DNA of 64,000 nt from Roseovarius dicentrarchi (GTDB taxonomy: Bacteria; Pseudomonadota; Alphaproteobacteria; Rhodobacterales; Rhodobacteraceae): contig NZ_QNQP01000004.1 of assembly GCF_003316635.1 (NCBI RefSeq), positions 124,001-188,000 of the forward strand, read 5' to 3'. The notes below the pieces were generated by a model. It did no database searches, was not told the DNA's origin, and was given only the letters and a program-made list of their open reading frames with translations. Both the position numbers and the translations under genes were made by a program. Positions 53,728-63,372 of this stretch are shown piece by piece. Numbering within the stretch: position 1 is the first letter of the stretch; each line of letters starts with the position of its first letter.

Positions 53728-54069
53728 GGTAGCCTCCGGATGGGTCGCGTTGCGCCCACCTTAGCGCAGGAAAACGCAAATCACAGGGCTATCTGGGCGG
53801 CAAAGGTTGACTTGTCCGGGCAGAGCCGTCATATCGCCCTTAACCGACACTTCCTGCCGCGTGAGCAGCCGGACCGCCACTGCGCAGTCCATCGAATACC
53901 GAAGTGTTGTCTATTGATCCCAAAATCACGCGTGGGGCCAGCCGCCGGATCGGCGCGACGGGCAATCCAGCCTGTGCGTCAGGGCTTTGGCGGAACCACG
54001 AAACGGGCCCTGATGCGGCCCGCATGCGGCATGGGATCCTCCCGTGTCCGAAAGGATATAAATTTGAAT
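53728..54069. other. 342-bp divergent region with long helicase leader
   Basis: No gene seen. The DEAD-box transcript would have a leader of over 200 bases if the promoter at 53807-53835 is used. Cold-inducible DEAD-box mRNAs often have long structured leaders, but I found no known cold-shock element. No clear SAM-II riboswitch for the opposite gene. Confidence 0.45.
53807..53835 (+). promoter_or_regulatory. Candidate promoter for the DEAD-box helicase
   Basis: TTGACT (53807-53812), a 17-bp spacer and CATATC (53830-53835) are a good sigma-70-like pair. If real, the leader is about 230 bases. Confidence 0.35.
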
Positions 54070-55368
54070 ATGTTTGAAGAAATGGGTCTGCCGTCGGTTC
54101 TCGTGCGCAAGCTGGGGAACATGGGCATTACCGAGCCGACACCGATCCAGAGCCATGCGATCCCGCACGCGCTGAATGGCCATGACGTGATGGGCCTGGC
54201 GCAGACCGGCACCGGCAAGACGGCGGCGTTCGGCCTGCCGCTGCTGGCGCAGATGATGGAAGTGGACGAGCGTCCGCTGCCCAAAACCGCAACCAGCCTG
54301 ATCCTTGCGCCGACGCGCGAACTGGCCAACCAGATCCGCGATACGCTGCTGCCGCTGGTCATGGATACGCCGATGAAGATCAATGTCGTGGTTGGTGGAT
54401 CGTCGATCGGCCCGCAAATCAAGCGACTTGAGAAGGGTACGCATATCCTGGTGGCGACACCGGGCCGTCTGCTGGACCTGATTGACCGCCGCGCGATCCG
54501 TCTGGATGCGACGCGGTTTCTGGTGCTGGACGAGGCGGACCAGATGCTGGACATGGGATTCATCCACGCCCTGCGCAAGATCGCGGCGCTGCTGGCCAAG
54601 GAGCGCCAGACAATGCTGTTTTCGGCAACGATGCCCAAACAGATGGAAGAGATCGCCAGCAGCTATCTGGTCAACCCCAAGCGGGTGCAGGTCAGCCCTC
54701 CGGGCAAGGCCGCCGACAAGGTCACGCAGGCGGTGCATTTCATCGCCAAGGCGGAAAAGCCGAACCTGCTGATCGAGCTTTTGGGCGATCACAAGGGCGA
54801 GTTGGCGCTGGTCTTTGGCCGCACCAAACACGGCTCGGACAAGCTGGCGCGCAAGCTGGAAAGCGCCGGCTTCAAGGTGGCCGCGATTCACGGCAACAAA
54901 AGCCAGGGCCAGCGCGAGCGGGCGCTGAAGGCGTTCCGTGACGGCCAGGTCAAGGTGCTTGTGGCAACGGATGTGGCCGCGCGCGGTCTGGATATTCCGG
55001 ATGTGAAACACGTCTATAACTTCGATCTGCCGAATGTGCCGGAGAACTACATTCACCGCATCGGCCGGACGGCGCGGGCGGGCAAGGATGGCGCCGCCAT
55101 CGCATTCTGCGCCCCTGACGAGATGGGAGAACTGAAGGACATCCAGAAGGTAATGGGCATTTCGATCCCTGTCGCCTCAGGCCGCGCTTGGGAAGAGCTG
55201 CCCGATCCCAAGGCGAAATCCGGCGGTGGCGGTGGTCGCGGCCGGGGCCGGGGCGGCGCAGGCCGATCCGGTGGCGGCCAAGGTGGGCCGGGTGGTGGCG
55301 GCGCACCGTCAAAGGCGCCGCGGCGCCGGCGCAGCGGTGGCGGTGGCCGGAGCAGCCAGGCGGCTTAG
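54070..55368 (+). CDS. DEAD-box ATP-dependent RNA helicase
   Basis: 432 residues from ATG 54070; TTG 54064 is an alternative with better ribosome-site spacing (AAGGA, 7 bp against 13). Motifs in order: Q motif PTPIQ, Walker A AQTGTGKT, APTRELANQ, ATPGRLLD, DEAD as LVLDEADQML, SAT, then the C-terminal domain with VATDVAARGLDIPDVKHV and HRIGRTARAG. The tail from about residue 380 is Gly/Arg-rich (RGRGRGG, GGGGR), typical for RNA binding. Works in ribosome assembly and mRNA decay, often at low temperature. A strong terminator follows. Confidence 0.94.
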   Translation: MFEEMGLPSVLVRKLGNMGITEPTPIQSHAIPHALNGHDVMGLAQTGTGKTAAFGLPLLAQMMEVDERPLPKTATSLILAPTRELANQIRDTLLPLVMDTPMKINVVVGGSSIGPQIKRLEKGTHILVATPGRLLDLIDRRAIRLDATRFLVLDEADQMLDMGFIHALRKIAALLAKERQTMLFSATMPKQMEEIASSYLVNPKRVQVSPPGKAADKVTQAVHFIAKAEKPNLLIELLGDHKGELALVFGRTKHGSDKLARKLESAGFKVAAIHGNKSQGQRERALKAFRDGQVKVLVATDVAARGLDIPDVKHVYNFDLPNVPENYIHRIGRTARAGKDGAAIAFCAPDEMGELKDIQKVMGISIPVASGRAWEELPDPKAKSGGGGGRGRGRGGAGRSGGGQGGPGGGGAPSKAPRRRRSGGGGRSSQAA

Positions 55369-55401
55369 GACCGCTATTGCGTCACAATTCACGATGCTTT
55401 T

Positions 55402-55438
55402 AACCCCGTCGCCCAATCAGGCGGCGGGGTTTCATCTT
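55402..55438 (+). terminator. Rho-independent terminator after the DEAD-box gene
   Basis: A 12-bp stem with one G-T pair, AACCCCGTCGCC (55402-55413) and GGCGGCGGGGTT (55420-55431), loop of 6, followed by TCATCTTTC. It lies in the 74-bp gap before the convergent antiporter gene. Confidence 0.8.
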
Positions 55439-55442
55439 TCGA

Positions 55443-56693
55443 TCACAAAAGATCCGGCTGCTGGCTGACCCGGCGCGCCAGCGGCGCCACTGTCAGCCCC
55501 TGCACGATAATTGAAAATACAACGATCATATATGTGGCTGTCAGGATGACGGGGCTCCATTCACTGGCGGGCAGGCTGAGCGCCAGCGCGACCGAAATCC
55601 CGCCTTTCAGCCCGCCCCATGTCATGATCCGCACCACACCAGGATTGAAATTTCGGAACGGGCGCAGAATGGCCACCGGCACCGCAACCGCCGTCAGCCG
55701 CCCGATCAGTGCAATTGCGATCGATGCCGCGCCGACCATCAGATAATCTGCGCTGAAGGCGACTGCGAACACCTCGAACCCGATCATCAGGAAAAGAACG
55801 GCGTTCAGGATCTCGTCAATCAGCTTCCAGAAGGCATCGACATAGCGGCGCGTCTCATCGCTCATCCCGTGTTTGGCGCCCACATCGCCGATCAGAAGCC
55901 CGGCACAGACCGCCATGATCGGGGCCGATATATGCAGATACACGGCCAGCTCGTATCCGCCAAAGGCGAGCCCCAGCGTCAGCAAAACCTCCAGCGAATA
56001 ATCGTCAATCAGACGCATGACGCGGAAGACCAGCCAGCCCAGCACCACGCCCAGCAAGGCGCCGCCGCCCGCCTCGCGCAGAAACAAAAGCCCCGCGTCC
56101 AGCACGCCGTTGTCGGAATGGGCCGCACCGCCGGGAAAGGCCAGCCCGACCAGCACGAGGAAGACGACATAGCCGACGCCGTCATTGAACAGCGATTCGC
56201 CCGCGATCTTGGTCTCCAGCGACTGGGGCAGGTTGGCTTGTCGCAGAACGCCCAGAACGGCAACCGGATCAGTGGGCGAGATCAGCGCGCCGAACACCAG
56301 CGCAATCATCAGCGGCATACCTGTCAGCCAGCTGAATGCACCGCCCACGACCAGCGTGCTGAGACCAACTCCGATTGTTGCCATCAACACCACCGGCAGC
56401 CACTGCGCGCGCAGGTCCGACAGTTTGACATGCAGCGCGCCGGCGAACAGCAGCAGGCCCAGCATCCCCTCCAGCAGCGCATCGGAGAAATCTATGCCGG
56501 TGACGATGTGCCGGGTCTGGTCCGCGATGCCAAGCGTCGGCATCAGCACATCCAGCCCCATCAGCGCCAGCGATGCCGCCAGCGCCACGACCATGATGCC
56601 GATGGAGGAGGGCAGTTTCAGAACGAGGTAGTTGATCGCGCCAAAGACACCCGCCAAGACAATCAGCAGGGATGTGATTTGCAAAAATGTCAT
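55443..56693 (-). CDS. Cation:proton antiporter, CPA1 family (NhaP-like)
   Basis: 416 residues from ATG 56693, with about twelve membrane helices. The family motif with catalytic acidic residues, LFNDGVGYVVFLVL (ND pair), and the earlier SPTDPVAVLGVL are present, as is the RIMTWGGLKGGISVALALSLP segment. It exchanges Na+ (or K+/Li+) for H+ at the inner membrane, fitting a marine bacterium. The longer ORF to 56984 is not supported. Convergent with the DEAD-box gene across the terminator. Confidence 0.94.
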   Translation of the reverse strand: MTFLQITSLLIVLAGVFGAINYLVLKLPSSIGIMVVALAASLALMGLDVLMPTLGIADQTRHIVTGIDFSDALLEGMLGLLLFAGALHVKLSDLRAQWLPVVLMATIGVGLSTLVVGGAFSWLTGMPLMIALVFGALISPTDPVAVLGVLRQANLPQSLETKIAGESLFNDGVGYVVFLVLVGLAFPGGAAHSDNGVLDAGLLFLREAGGGALLGVVLGWLVFRVMRLIDDYSLEVLLTLGLAFGGYELAVYLHISAPIMAVCAGLLIGDVGAKHGMSDETRRYVDAFWKLIDEILNAVLFLMIGFEVFAVAFSADYLMVGAASIAIALIGRLTAVAVPVAILRPFRNFNPGVVRIMTWGGLKGGISVALALSLPASEWSPVILTATYMIVVFSIIVQGLTVAPLARRVSQQPDLL

Positions 56694-56758
56694 GGCTGCC
56701 CCATTCTGCCGCGCGCAAGGGTGTAGCATTGGGCAAATATCACCCACATGGCAAGGAT

Positions 56759-57526
56759 TTAGCGGCCCGCGGCCACAAAGTCGGCCCAGATCGGCAGATG
56801 GTCCGAGGCGATCCGCGCGGCGCCGGGCGCGGCGCCGCCACCCGTGGCTGCAACATGCAGGTCCGGGCTGTGCAGGATCCGGTCCAGCCGCGCGACAGGG
56901 CGCGGCGAAGGGTAGCTGAGCGGCGTGGACGCCAGTGTGAGGCCGGGCGATCCGCCGCTCATCGCGGTGCCAAAGGCGCCCCATTCGTTGAAGTCGCCCG
57001 CCAGCACGGCGGGGGCGTCGGGCAGTCGGTTCAGCTCTTCGCGGATATGGGCCAGCTGCGCCTGCCGGTAGCGGCGGATCAGGCCCAGATGCACGCCAAT
57101 CGCGCGCAACGGGCCGATCGGGGTCATCAGATCGGCGCGGATCGCGCCGCGTGGCTCCAGCCCCGGCAGATCAATACGTGCGGTGTCCAGCAACTCAACA
57201 TCGCCCCGCATCAGCATCGCATTGCCGTGCCAGCCCAGCGATACGCCGCCATCCGCGTCACTGCCAAAGGGGATCACCTGCCAGCCTGCGTCCCGCACCA
57301 TATCCGCAGGCAATGCGGCAGGACGCGGCGCAAGGCGCTTGTCCGCCTCCTGCAAGATGACCAGATCGGCGTCCAGCCCGTCAATGATGGCCATGATGCG
57401 CTCGGGCCGGCGGCGCAAGTCCAGTCCGACGCATTTTTGCAGGTTGTATGTGGCGATCCGAAAGATGGCCTTGTCCTCGCTCGATGAATTTTCAGGTGCC
57501 GCAAAACGTGGCGCGGACCACCTCAT
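56759..57526 (-). CDS. Endonuclease/exonuclease/phosphatase (EEP) family protein
   Basis: 255 residues, exoIII/DNase-I-like fold. Motifs: [26 protein letters not shown] at the start, VILQEADKR (metal Glu), [21 protein letters not shown] (catalytic Asn) and [14 protein letters not shown] (catalytic His). Likely a phosphodiesterase for a lipid or nucleic-acid phosphate; substrate unknown. ATG 57526 is the only plausible start and gives a 35-bp overlap with the end of selO on the same strand, so it is probably coupled to it. No signal peptide. Confidence 0.88.
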   Translation of the reverse strand: MRWSAPRFAAPENSSSEDKAIFRIATYNLQKCVGLDLRRRPERIMAIIDGLDADLVILQEADKRLAPRPAALPADMVRDAGWQVIPFGSDADGGVSLGWHGNAMLMRGDVELLDTARIDLPGLEPRGAIRADLMTPIGPLRAIGVHLGLIRRYRQAQLAHIREELNRLPDAPAVLAGDFNEWGAFGTAMSGGSPGLTLASTPLSYPSPRPVARLDRILHSPDLHVAATGGGAAPGAARIASDHLPIWADFVAAGR

Positions 57527-58913
57527 GGGGTGCGGGTGGCTGGGTCAGATCGGCTGCATCCGGCTGATCCGTATAGGGGCGCGACAGCACGTCCAGCAAT
57601 CGATGAAACGGGGTGAAATCGCCCGCGACGGCGGCGGCAATCATTTCCTCGATCCGGTGATTGCGCGGGATGATGGCCGGATTTGCCGCGTTCATACGCG
57701 CCCGCCAATCGCCCTCGCGGGTCAGCCGCGCCTGCCAGCGGGCATGCCACGCATCAAAACCGTCGATTTGTTCAAACGTATCGCTTGCATCGGTGCGGGC
57801 CAGCGCGCGGAACGTATTGGTGAAATCAACCTCTGCCGCCTGCATCAATCCCAGCAGATCGTCGATCAACGGGCGGTCCTCCTGCGATGGATCGGCCAGC
57901 CCGATCTTGGCGCCAAAGATGCGCAGCCATTCAGCCTCGATCAGGGCGGGCATGGCGTTGACGGCTTCGGTAAATTCGGCGATGGCGCGGTCCTGATTAT
58001 CCATCAGCGGGATCAGCGCGCTGGCAAACTGCGCCATGTTCCACACGATGACGGCCGACTGATTGTCGTAGGCATAGCGCCCGTTGCGGTCGATCGAGCT
58101 GAAGACGGTTTGCGGGTGCCACACATCCAAAAAGGCGCAAGGACCGTAATCGATTGTCTCGCCCGACAAGGACGTGTTGTCGGTGTTCATCACGCCGTGG
58201 ATAAACCCGATACCCAGCCACTGCGCCACCAGCGCGGCTTGCCGCCCGATGACCGCGCGCAGCAGATCGCCCGGCGTTTGCGCCTCGGGGTAATGGCGCG
58301 CACGGGTGTAATCGTAGATCTGGCGAAGTGCCGCAACGTCTTGGCGCGCTGCGAAAAACTGGAAGGTGCCAACACGCAAATGGCTGGCGGCAACGCGCGT
58401 CAGGACAGCGCCCGGCAGTTTGCCCTCCTGCCGGTGGACAGGATCGCCGGTGCTGGCCGCGGCGAGGGCGCGCGTGGTCGGAACACCCATCGCGTGCATC
58501 GCCTCGCTCAGCACATATTCGCGCAGAACCGGCCCCAGCCATGCGCGCCCGTCGCCATTGCGCGAAAACGGCGTCGGGCCTGATCCCTTGAGCTGAATAT
58601 CGCGGCGCTGGCCGTGTGTATCGACAACCTCGCCCAAAAGAACCGCCCGGCCGTCGCCCAGCTGCGGCGAAAAGCCTCCGAACTGGTGCCCCGCATAGGC
58701 CTGAGCAATCGGTTGCGCGCCGTCCGGCACGGCGTTGCCGGCAAAGACCTGCGCCATCTGATCATCATCGCCCAGCGTGATGTTCAACTCGGCCGCAAGG
58801 GGGCGGTTGACCGCGATCAGTTGCGGGGCGCTGACCTTTACGGGCGCCTGGGCGGCAGAAAAACCGGTGCCAAGGCGCGCATAGGAATTATCGAATGGGA
58901 AAATCATGCTCAT
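57492..58913 (-). CDS. selO: Protein adenylyltransferase SelO (YdiU)
   Basis: 473 residues from ATG 58913, pseudokinase fold that AMPylates proteins. Motifs: [78 protein letters not shown], and [23 protein letters not shown] (metal-binding Asn/Asp). The C-terminus VVRATFCGT keeps a single Cys three residues from the end, the site of selenocysteine or Cys known in this family as a redox switch. No strong Shine-Dalgarno sequence before the start. Tail overlaps the EEP gene by 35 bp. Confidence 0.94.
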   Translation of the reverse strand: MSMIFPFDNSYARLGTGFSAAQAPVKVSAPQLIAVNRPLAAELNITLGDDDQMAQVFAGNAVPDGAQPIAQAYAGHQFGGFSPQLGDGRAVLLGEVVDTHGQRRDIQLKGSGPTPFSRNGDGRAWLGPVLREYVLSEAMHAMGVPTTRALAAASTGDPVHRQEGKLPGAVLTRVAASHLRVGTFQFFAARQDVAALRQIYDYTRARHYPEAQTPGDLLRAVIGRQAALVAQWLGIGFIHGVMNTDNTSLSGETIDYGPCAFLDVWHPQTVFSSIDRNGRYAYDNQSAVIVWNMAQFASALIPLMDNQDRAIAEFTEAVNAMPALIEAEWLRIFGAKIGLADPSQEDRPLIDDLLGLMQAAEVDFTNTFRALARTDASDTFEQIDGFDAWHARWQARLTREGDWRARMNAANPAIIPRNHRIEEMIAAAVAGDFTPFHRLLDVLSRPYTDQPDAADLTQPPAPHEVVRATFCGT

Positions 58914-59053
58914 GTGCCAAATGTAAGCATGCCGCTCGGAATTGCCAATGCTGTGCGGGGCGCTCAAGACGCGTATCGGTGACTGGATCAAAATCCAGGC
59001 ACCGATAGTATCAAACAGTCCGGGGGGCGTGTCGGAAACCGCAAGTCGCTCAG

Positions 59054-59075
59054 AAAAAAAGCGGGCGCTTTTTTT
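59054..59075 (-). terminator. A/T-flanked GC hairpin, terminator after the RTX gene
   Basis: AAAAAAAGCG (59054-59063) and CGCTTTTTTT (59066-59075) form a perfect 10-bp inverted repeat with a 2-bp centre, so the hairpin opens a few base pairs at the top. On the minus strand it is followed by a run of seven T's, as expected for the RTX gene, whose stop is 25 bp away. It could also act on the opposite strand. Confidence 0.75.
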
Positions 59076-59099
59076 GCGGAAGATGGTTAACGGCGGACC

Positions 59100-62000
59100 T
59101 CACACCAAAATCATGTCATCCGTGATCTGCGCCAGCAGCGTATTCTCAAACGTGATCTGCACGCCTTGATCGTCAAAGACGACGCTGTTGCCGGCCTGGC
59201 TCATCTCGGCGCGGGCCTGACCTGCGTCGCTGTAGCCAAAGTTCTGCAGCTCGATGAAATCCCACGCTTCCAGATCGCGCACCACGGTTGCGCCGTCGTC
59301 CAGGGCATTGAAGATGAAGATGTCCGCGAACTGCCCGCCTGCGACCACGTTGTTGCCTGCGCCCGGCGTGATGTCATCCTGAATGCCCTGCGCGCGCATC
59401 CAGTCCTTCAGCGGGCCTCGGGTTTCGGTATTGAATTGCGGGCTCTCGGAGAAGCCCAGCAGCACCTCGGCCCGGCTTTTGCCTGCCGCCAGCTCGCCGG
59501 TCCAGCGGGCCAGGCCGTTGGCATCGGGCGTGCTGTCCAGCACGTTGTCATAGAGCAGCGTGACAAACTCGCTGTCGCTCAGATTCTTGTAGGTGTTCTG
59601 GAATTGCGGCGACCCGACAAAGCCCTCGGCCACCTCCAGCAGCGTCTTCTCGCCGCGGGCCAGGCGCCCGGCCCAGTTGGTCTGGCCCATCACATCGGGC
59701 GCATTGTCGAACGACGCCTGATAGAGCCGGAACACCTCGTCGCTCCAGGTGGTGGACAGGCTGCGCGCGGCAAACCCGTTGGCGGCGGCGGTGGTTTCGG
59801 CAACGAATTGCGGGCTTTCGGCAAAGCCGACCACCACCTGCGCGCGGCTGACACCATTTGCCAGATCGCCGGTCCAGCGGGCCAGGCCCTGCGCATCGGG
59901 CGTGCTGTCCAGCACGTTGTCATAGAGCAGCGTGACAAATTCGCTGTCGCTCAGATCCTTGTAGGTGTTCTGGAATTCGGGCGAGCCGACAAAGCCCTGG
60001 GTGACTTCCATCAACGTCTTCTCGCCGCTGGCGATCCGCCCTGACCAGGCCGCATGACCGGCCACATCGGGCATCCGGCCCAGCGTCGCCTGATACAGCC
60101 GGTAGACCTGATTGGCCACGCCCGCACCGTAATACACCGCCGCCGCGCCATCGCCAAAGATCCAGTCGTTGCCGCCCCGGCCATATATCACGTCGCTGCT
60201 ACCCCCGCCGACCACCGTGTCATTGCCTGCCAGACCGTCAATTCGCTCCGGATTCGCAGTGCCGACCAGAAAATCCGCCTGCGGAGTGCCTGTAAGATCG
60301 CTACGTCCCTTGATCGCGGTGGTCTTGGCTGACGTTACTGTTTCGACCGTGCCGCGCGCGTCTGTGTAGGACGCTTTTACAGAAATTCGCGCGCCGACGT
60401 CGCTGCTCGAAGGCATGTATGACGCAGCGGTCGCCCCGGTGATTTCAGTCCCGTCGCGCAGCCACTGGTAGCTGAGCGGCCCCATGCCATCTGCATCCGC
60501 AAGCGTCGATGCTACACCCAATCTGGCGCCTTCGTCCGTGAATCCCATGATTTTCAGGCTGCCGGTGGGCGCATCGTTGTGATCCTCGACGGCAAACGCA
60601 ACTTCGGCATAGGTCATGGTTTTATCGGCGAATTGAAACAGCTCGACATCATCATGGACAATATCGGTGCCGTCTGTGGTGGTGATTTCGATCCGGCCAT
60701 CCAAATCGCGGCCCTTGATGGCCGTGCTGGATGCGCCGAACGCTGCGGTGTCACGGCCCGCGCCGCCGTGCAGCACATCGTTGTCCGCGCCGCCGATCAA
60801 CAGGTCATCGCCGCCTTCTCCCCTGAGGGTGTCATCGCCGGCCCCGCCACGCAGGGTGTCGTTACCGTAATCGCCGATCAGCAGATCAGCGCCGTCGGTG
60901 CCGATGAATTCACGGTTACGGATCTCCAGAATTTCGGCAAGCGTCAGGACTTCGACCGGAGTGCCGTGCGGCCGGAATTCAAATTCCTCGATGTTGCGGA
61001 CCAGATTGCTTTCGGTGTGGTAGTAACTGCTGTAGGTAATGGTCAGCGCATCGTCAGGACCGGTCACGACAACCGACGCGGGGCTGAAGCCGGAGATTAC
61101 CGCCCTGTCATTGCCGTTGCCGCCGTCCAGCGTGTCGTTGTTGTATCCACCTTGCAGGACGTCATCGCCGTCGCCGCCGTTCAGGATATCGTTGCCCCTG
61201 TTGCCAATCAAGATATCATCACCGTCGCCCCCCTCCAGCAGATCGTCGTCGTAGCCGCCATCAAGGGTGTCGTTGCCTGCTTCGCCGTAAAGGGTGTCAT
61301 CTCCGCCGGCGCCGCTAAGCCTGTCATTGCCGTAATCGCCGCGCATGAGGTCGGCCTCGTTTGTGCCGTACAAAACCATGTTTCGAAGCGGAAGCATCTC
61401 GGCAAAGCTGCGCGTGTCGGTAAAGTTGGCGTCCTTGAATTCAAAATTCTCGAAGCCCTGAACGATATTGCTGTTGCCGTCATATGAGATAATCAGCGCA
61501 TCTTCCGGCCCCCTGACGGTCACATCGGCAATACGGGCGCCGAAGACGGCGGTATCGCTCCCCGCGCCGCCGATCATCGTATCGTTCCCAGGACCTTCGA
61601 TGACGACATCGTCGCCGTCGCCTCCGTCCATCATGTCGCAGCCTGCGCCTGCAACCAATGTATCGTTGCCCTGGCCGGCGATCATCGTGTCATCGCCATT
61701 TTCGCCATCCAGGTAATCGGCCGCGTCGCTGCCCAGCAGCATGTCATCGCCATCGCGTCCGAAAATGGCGGTGCCGCCATCGGCCGCGGCCAGATGGTCG
61801 TCGCCCGCCGTGCCCAGCAGATCCGGCAGGTAAAGCTGCACCAGCACGTCGTCGACAATCTCGTTCGAAAACGCACGCCCTTCGATCAGGGCCATGACAT
61901 TGCCGTTGCCAAGTCTGACGAAATCAGGCGATTTATGATAAAAATTGATTTCACTGTCGGGGGCGCTGCGTGACGTGATGACAAACATATCGCCCACCGC

Positions 62001-63071
62001 GTTGTTGTTGTCATCGAACCGCTGGCCGTATGTGCTGTATCCGACGGACCCGCCGGAGACGTATCTGGCCGAGATCAGAAAACCGCCATCTTCCATCGCG
62101 AAGACATTTGTATCCCGATACTGATAATCCAGCGCTTGATCGGTGGTGACCGGATTGCCGTCCGCGTCGAACCGGCGCCACTGCGATGCGCCGCCGCTGC
62201 GCCATGTCACAACATAGCCGCCATCGGGCAGGGCGGCCACGGCGGCGTTGTCCTTCCAGCCGCTCACGTCCTCGTTGATCATAAAGCTGGGCGTCTGCGC
62301 CGTGCCGGTCTGATCGTAGATGCGGCCCAGGATCGAGGTGTGTTCACTGGTATTTCCGGGCGCGTCCTTGCCGCCGCGAGTGATGACGATGTAGTTCCCA
62401 TCCGCAAGCGCGGCGGAATCGTAGATGACATTCGCGTAATCCCACGAATATGATCCGGTTCCGACCCAGGGCGTGACCTGGCTGGGTGATCCGTTGGCCG
62501 CAGCGTTGGCGGTAAAGGTCTGCGAATAGATCGTAGCGGCTCCGACATATTGCGCCAGAATGCCACTGTAATACGCGCCCCATGTCAGGGAAAATCCCCC
62601 TGTATCCAGCGCGGTGATCGTGTAGGTGCCGCTGCCGGCGGAAACGTCGATGTCCCGGCCTTCGGGGTAGCGGTTTGGCAGGTCGATCATGGTTTCGCCG
62701 CGTGCGGTGCCGTCCGCGTCGTAGCTGCGCACGCGCATGTTATAGGTGTCATGATCGCGCCATGCCACAGCGTACCCGCCATCGGCCAGCCCATCCACAA
62801 CGGCTTGGTGGCTTCCGCCATCACTGCTGCGCACGGCTTCTTTCGTTTCGATCACGACATGCGCACCCATGGGCGCGCCGTCTGCATCATAACGCTGTGC
62901 CCGTATTTCATAGTTGAACGCATAGACATCAGGATCGGGCCGCCAGGATTGCGTGTAGACAACGACCGCGCCGCCGTCAGACAGCGACGTTATGTTCGAT
63001 CGGTACTGCGCGTCGAGGCGATCGGCGCTGATCAGGGAAACATCAGAAAATGGAACAAGATTATAAGTCAT
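59100..63071 (-). CDS. RTX (hemolysin-type Ca2+-binding) protein with duplicated DUF4214 module
   Basis: 1323 residues, no signal peptide, so export by a type I secretion system with a C-terminal signal is expected. N-terminal part (about 20-410): seven-fold-like repeats of the type GGYAVAWRD...AQRYDADG. Four blocks of GGxGxDxLx RTX repeats lie at about 420-505, 567-658, 723-778 and 920-975. An Ig-like/cadherin-like segment (GPLSYQWLRDGTEITGAT) is at about 829-907. Then two DUF4214 modules at about 987-1094 and 1111-1214, nearly identical in their second halves (NVLDSTPDANGLARWTGELA). GGAGAGAG precedes the ATG. No transporter genes are nearby. Role is probably adhesion or surface layer. Confidence 0.92.
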   Translation of the reverse strand: MTYNLVPFSDVSLISADRLDAQYRSNITSLSDGGAVVVYTQSWRPDPDVYAFNYEIRAQRYDADGAPMGAHVVIETKEAVRSSDGGSHQAVVDGLADGGYAVAWRDHDTYNMRVRSYDADGTARGETMIDLPNRYPEGRDIDVSAGSGTYTITALDTGGFSLTWGAYYSGILAQYVGAATIYSQTFTANAAANGSPSQVTPWVGTGSYSWDYANVIYDSAALADGNYIVITRGGKDAPGNTSEHTSILGRIYDQTGTAQTPSFMINEDVSGWKDNAAVAALPDGGYVVTWRSGGASQWRRFDADGNPVTTDQALDYQYRDTNVFAMEDGGFLISARYVSGGSVGYSTYGQRFDDNNNAVGDMFVITSRSAPDSEINFYHKSPDFVRLGNGNVMALIEGRAFSNEIVDDVLVQLYLPDLLGTAGDDHLAAADGGTAIFGRDGDDMLLGSDAADYLDGENGDDTMIAGQGNDTLVAGAGCDMMDGGDGDDVVIEGPGNDTMIGGAGSDTAVFGARIADVTVRGPEDALIISYDGNSNIVQGFENFEFKDANFTDTRSFAEMLPLRNMVLYGTNEADLMRGDYGNDRLSGAGGDDTLYGEAGNDTLDGGYDDDLLEGGDGDDILIGNRGNDILNGGDGDDVLQGGYNNDTLDGGNGNDRAVISGFSPASVVVTGPDDALTITYSSYYHTESNLVRNIEEFEFRPHGTPVEVLTLAEILEIRNREFIGTDGADLLIGDYGNDTLRGGAGDDTLRGEGGDDLLIGGADNDVLHGGAGRDTAAFGASSTAIKGRDLDGRIEITTTDGTDIVHDDVELFQFADKTMTYAEVAFAVEDHNDAPTGSLKIMGFTDEGARLGVASTLADADGMGPLSYQWLRDGTEITGATAASYMPSSSDVGARISVKASYTDARGTVETVTSAKTTAIKGRSDLTGTPQADFLVGTANPERIDGLAGNDTVVGGGSSDVIYGRGGNDWIFGDGAAAVYYGAGVANQVYRLYQATLGRMPDVAGHAAWSGRIASGEKTLMEVTQGFVGSPEFQNTYKDLSDSEFVTLLYDNVLDSTPDAQGLARWTGDLANGVSRAQVVVGFAESPQFVAETTAAANGFAARSLSTTWSDEVFRLYQASFDNAPDVMGQTNWAGRLARGEKTLLEVAEGFVGSPQFQNTYKNLSDSEFVTLLYDNVLDSTPDANGLARWTGELAAGKSRAEVLLGFSESPQFNTETRGPLKDWMRAQGIQDDITPGAGNNVVAGGQFADIFIFNALDDGATVVRDLEAWDFIELQNFGYSDAGQARAEMSQAGNSVVFDDQGVQITFENTLLAQITDDMILV
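59521..60012 (-). repeat. Direct repeat encoding the two DUF4214 modules of the RTX gene
   Basis: DNA from about 59497-59620 is repeated at about 59869-59992, offset 372 bp (124 codons). The core (GCATCGGGCGTGCTGTCCAG, then about 80 bp more) differs in only a few bases, closer than the flanks, so gene conversion or a recent duplication is likely. Both copies stay in frame. The shared protein text is the YKDLSDSEFVTLLYDNVLDSTPDA type of segment. Confidence 0.8.
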
Positions 63072-63372
63072 GCTGTACTCTCTCCGCTTGGGTCAAAATC
63101 GGCTGCCCTAAGTCGCGGCGCGTCTGAGCGAGACCGTGACAGTCACGAAGATTTTATTTGCGCCAAGGCAAGCCTGACTTTGACGCAGGTTAAATTCACA
63201 AAGAAGAATGCGTCTGCGCGTGATTTTCGATCATCGCACTGGGGTGATGCCCGCATCGGGTATGCGCTGCGCTGCAAGGGGCGGTTTCACCACCCGGATA
63301 GATCAGCCCCGCCAAAGCAAAAGACCGCCCGAAGGCGGCCTTTGATATCCTGCTGGGGTTGCAGGGCTTTAC
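63072..63372. other. Region upstream of the RTX gene: leader, inverted repeat and tRNA terminator
   Basis: Contains the RTX ribosome site (GGAGAG, 63080s on the minus strand), a 13-bp perfect inverted repeat CGTGAC-A-GTCACG (63135-63147) that may be an operator, AT-rich DNA near 63148-63160, and the terminator of the tRNA gene at the right. No gene. Confidence 0.5.
63310..63343 (-). terminator. Rho-independent terminator after tRNA-Gly
   Basis: On the minus strand a 10-bp stem (one G-T pair) with a UUCG-type loop is followed by CTTTTGCTTT. On the plus strand its arms are AAAGACCGCC (63320-63329) and GGCGGCCTTT (63334-63343). It sits 30 bp after the tRNA 3' end. Confidence 0.82.

Noticed and set aside
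53728-53806. SAM-II type riboswitch before the methionine-gamma-lyase-like gene
   Set aside because: Only short matches (GATTTG, GCGCTAAGG) were seen, without the pseudoknot order, so it was not called.
53278-54069. In-frame extension of the DEAD-box ORF to 53278
   Set aside because: It lies antisense to the PLP-enzyme gene and shows no family similarity; Q motif places the start near 54070.
59166-60044. Plus-strand ORFs inside the RTX gene
   Set aside because: Shadows of a repeat-rich GC-skewed gene; the minus strand has the clear RTX and DUF4214 motifs.
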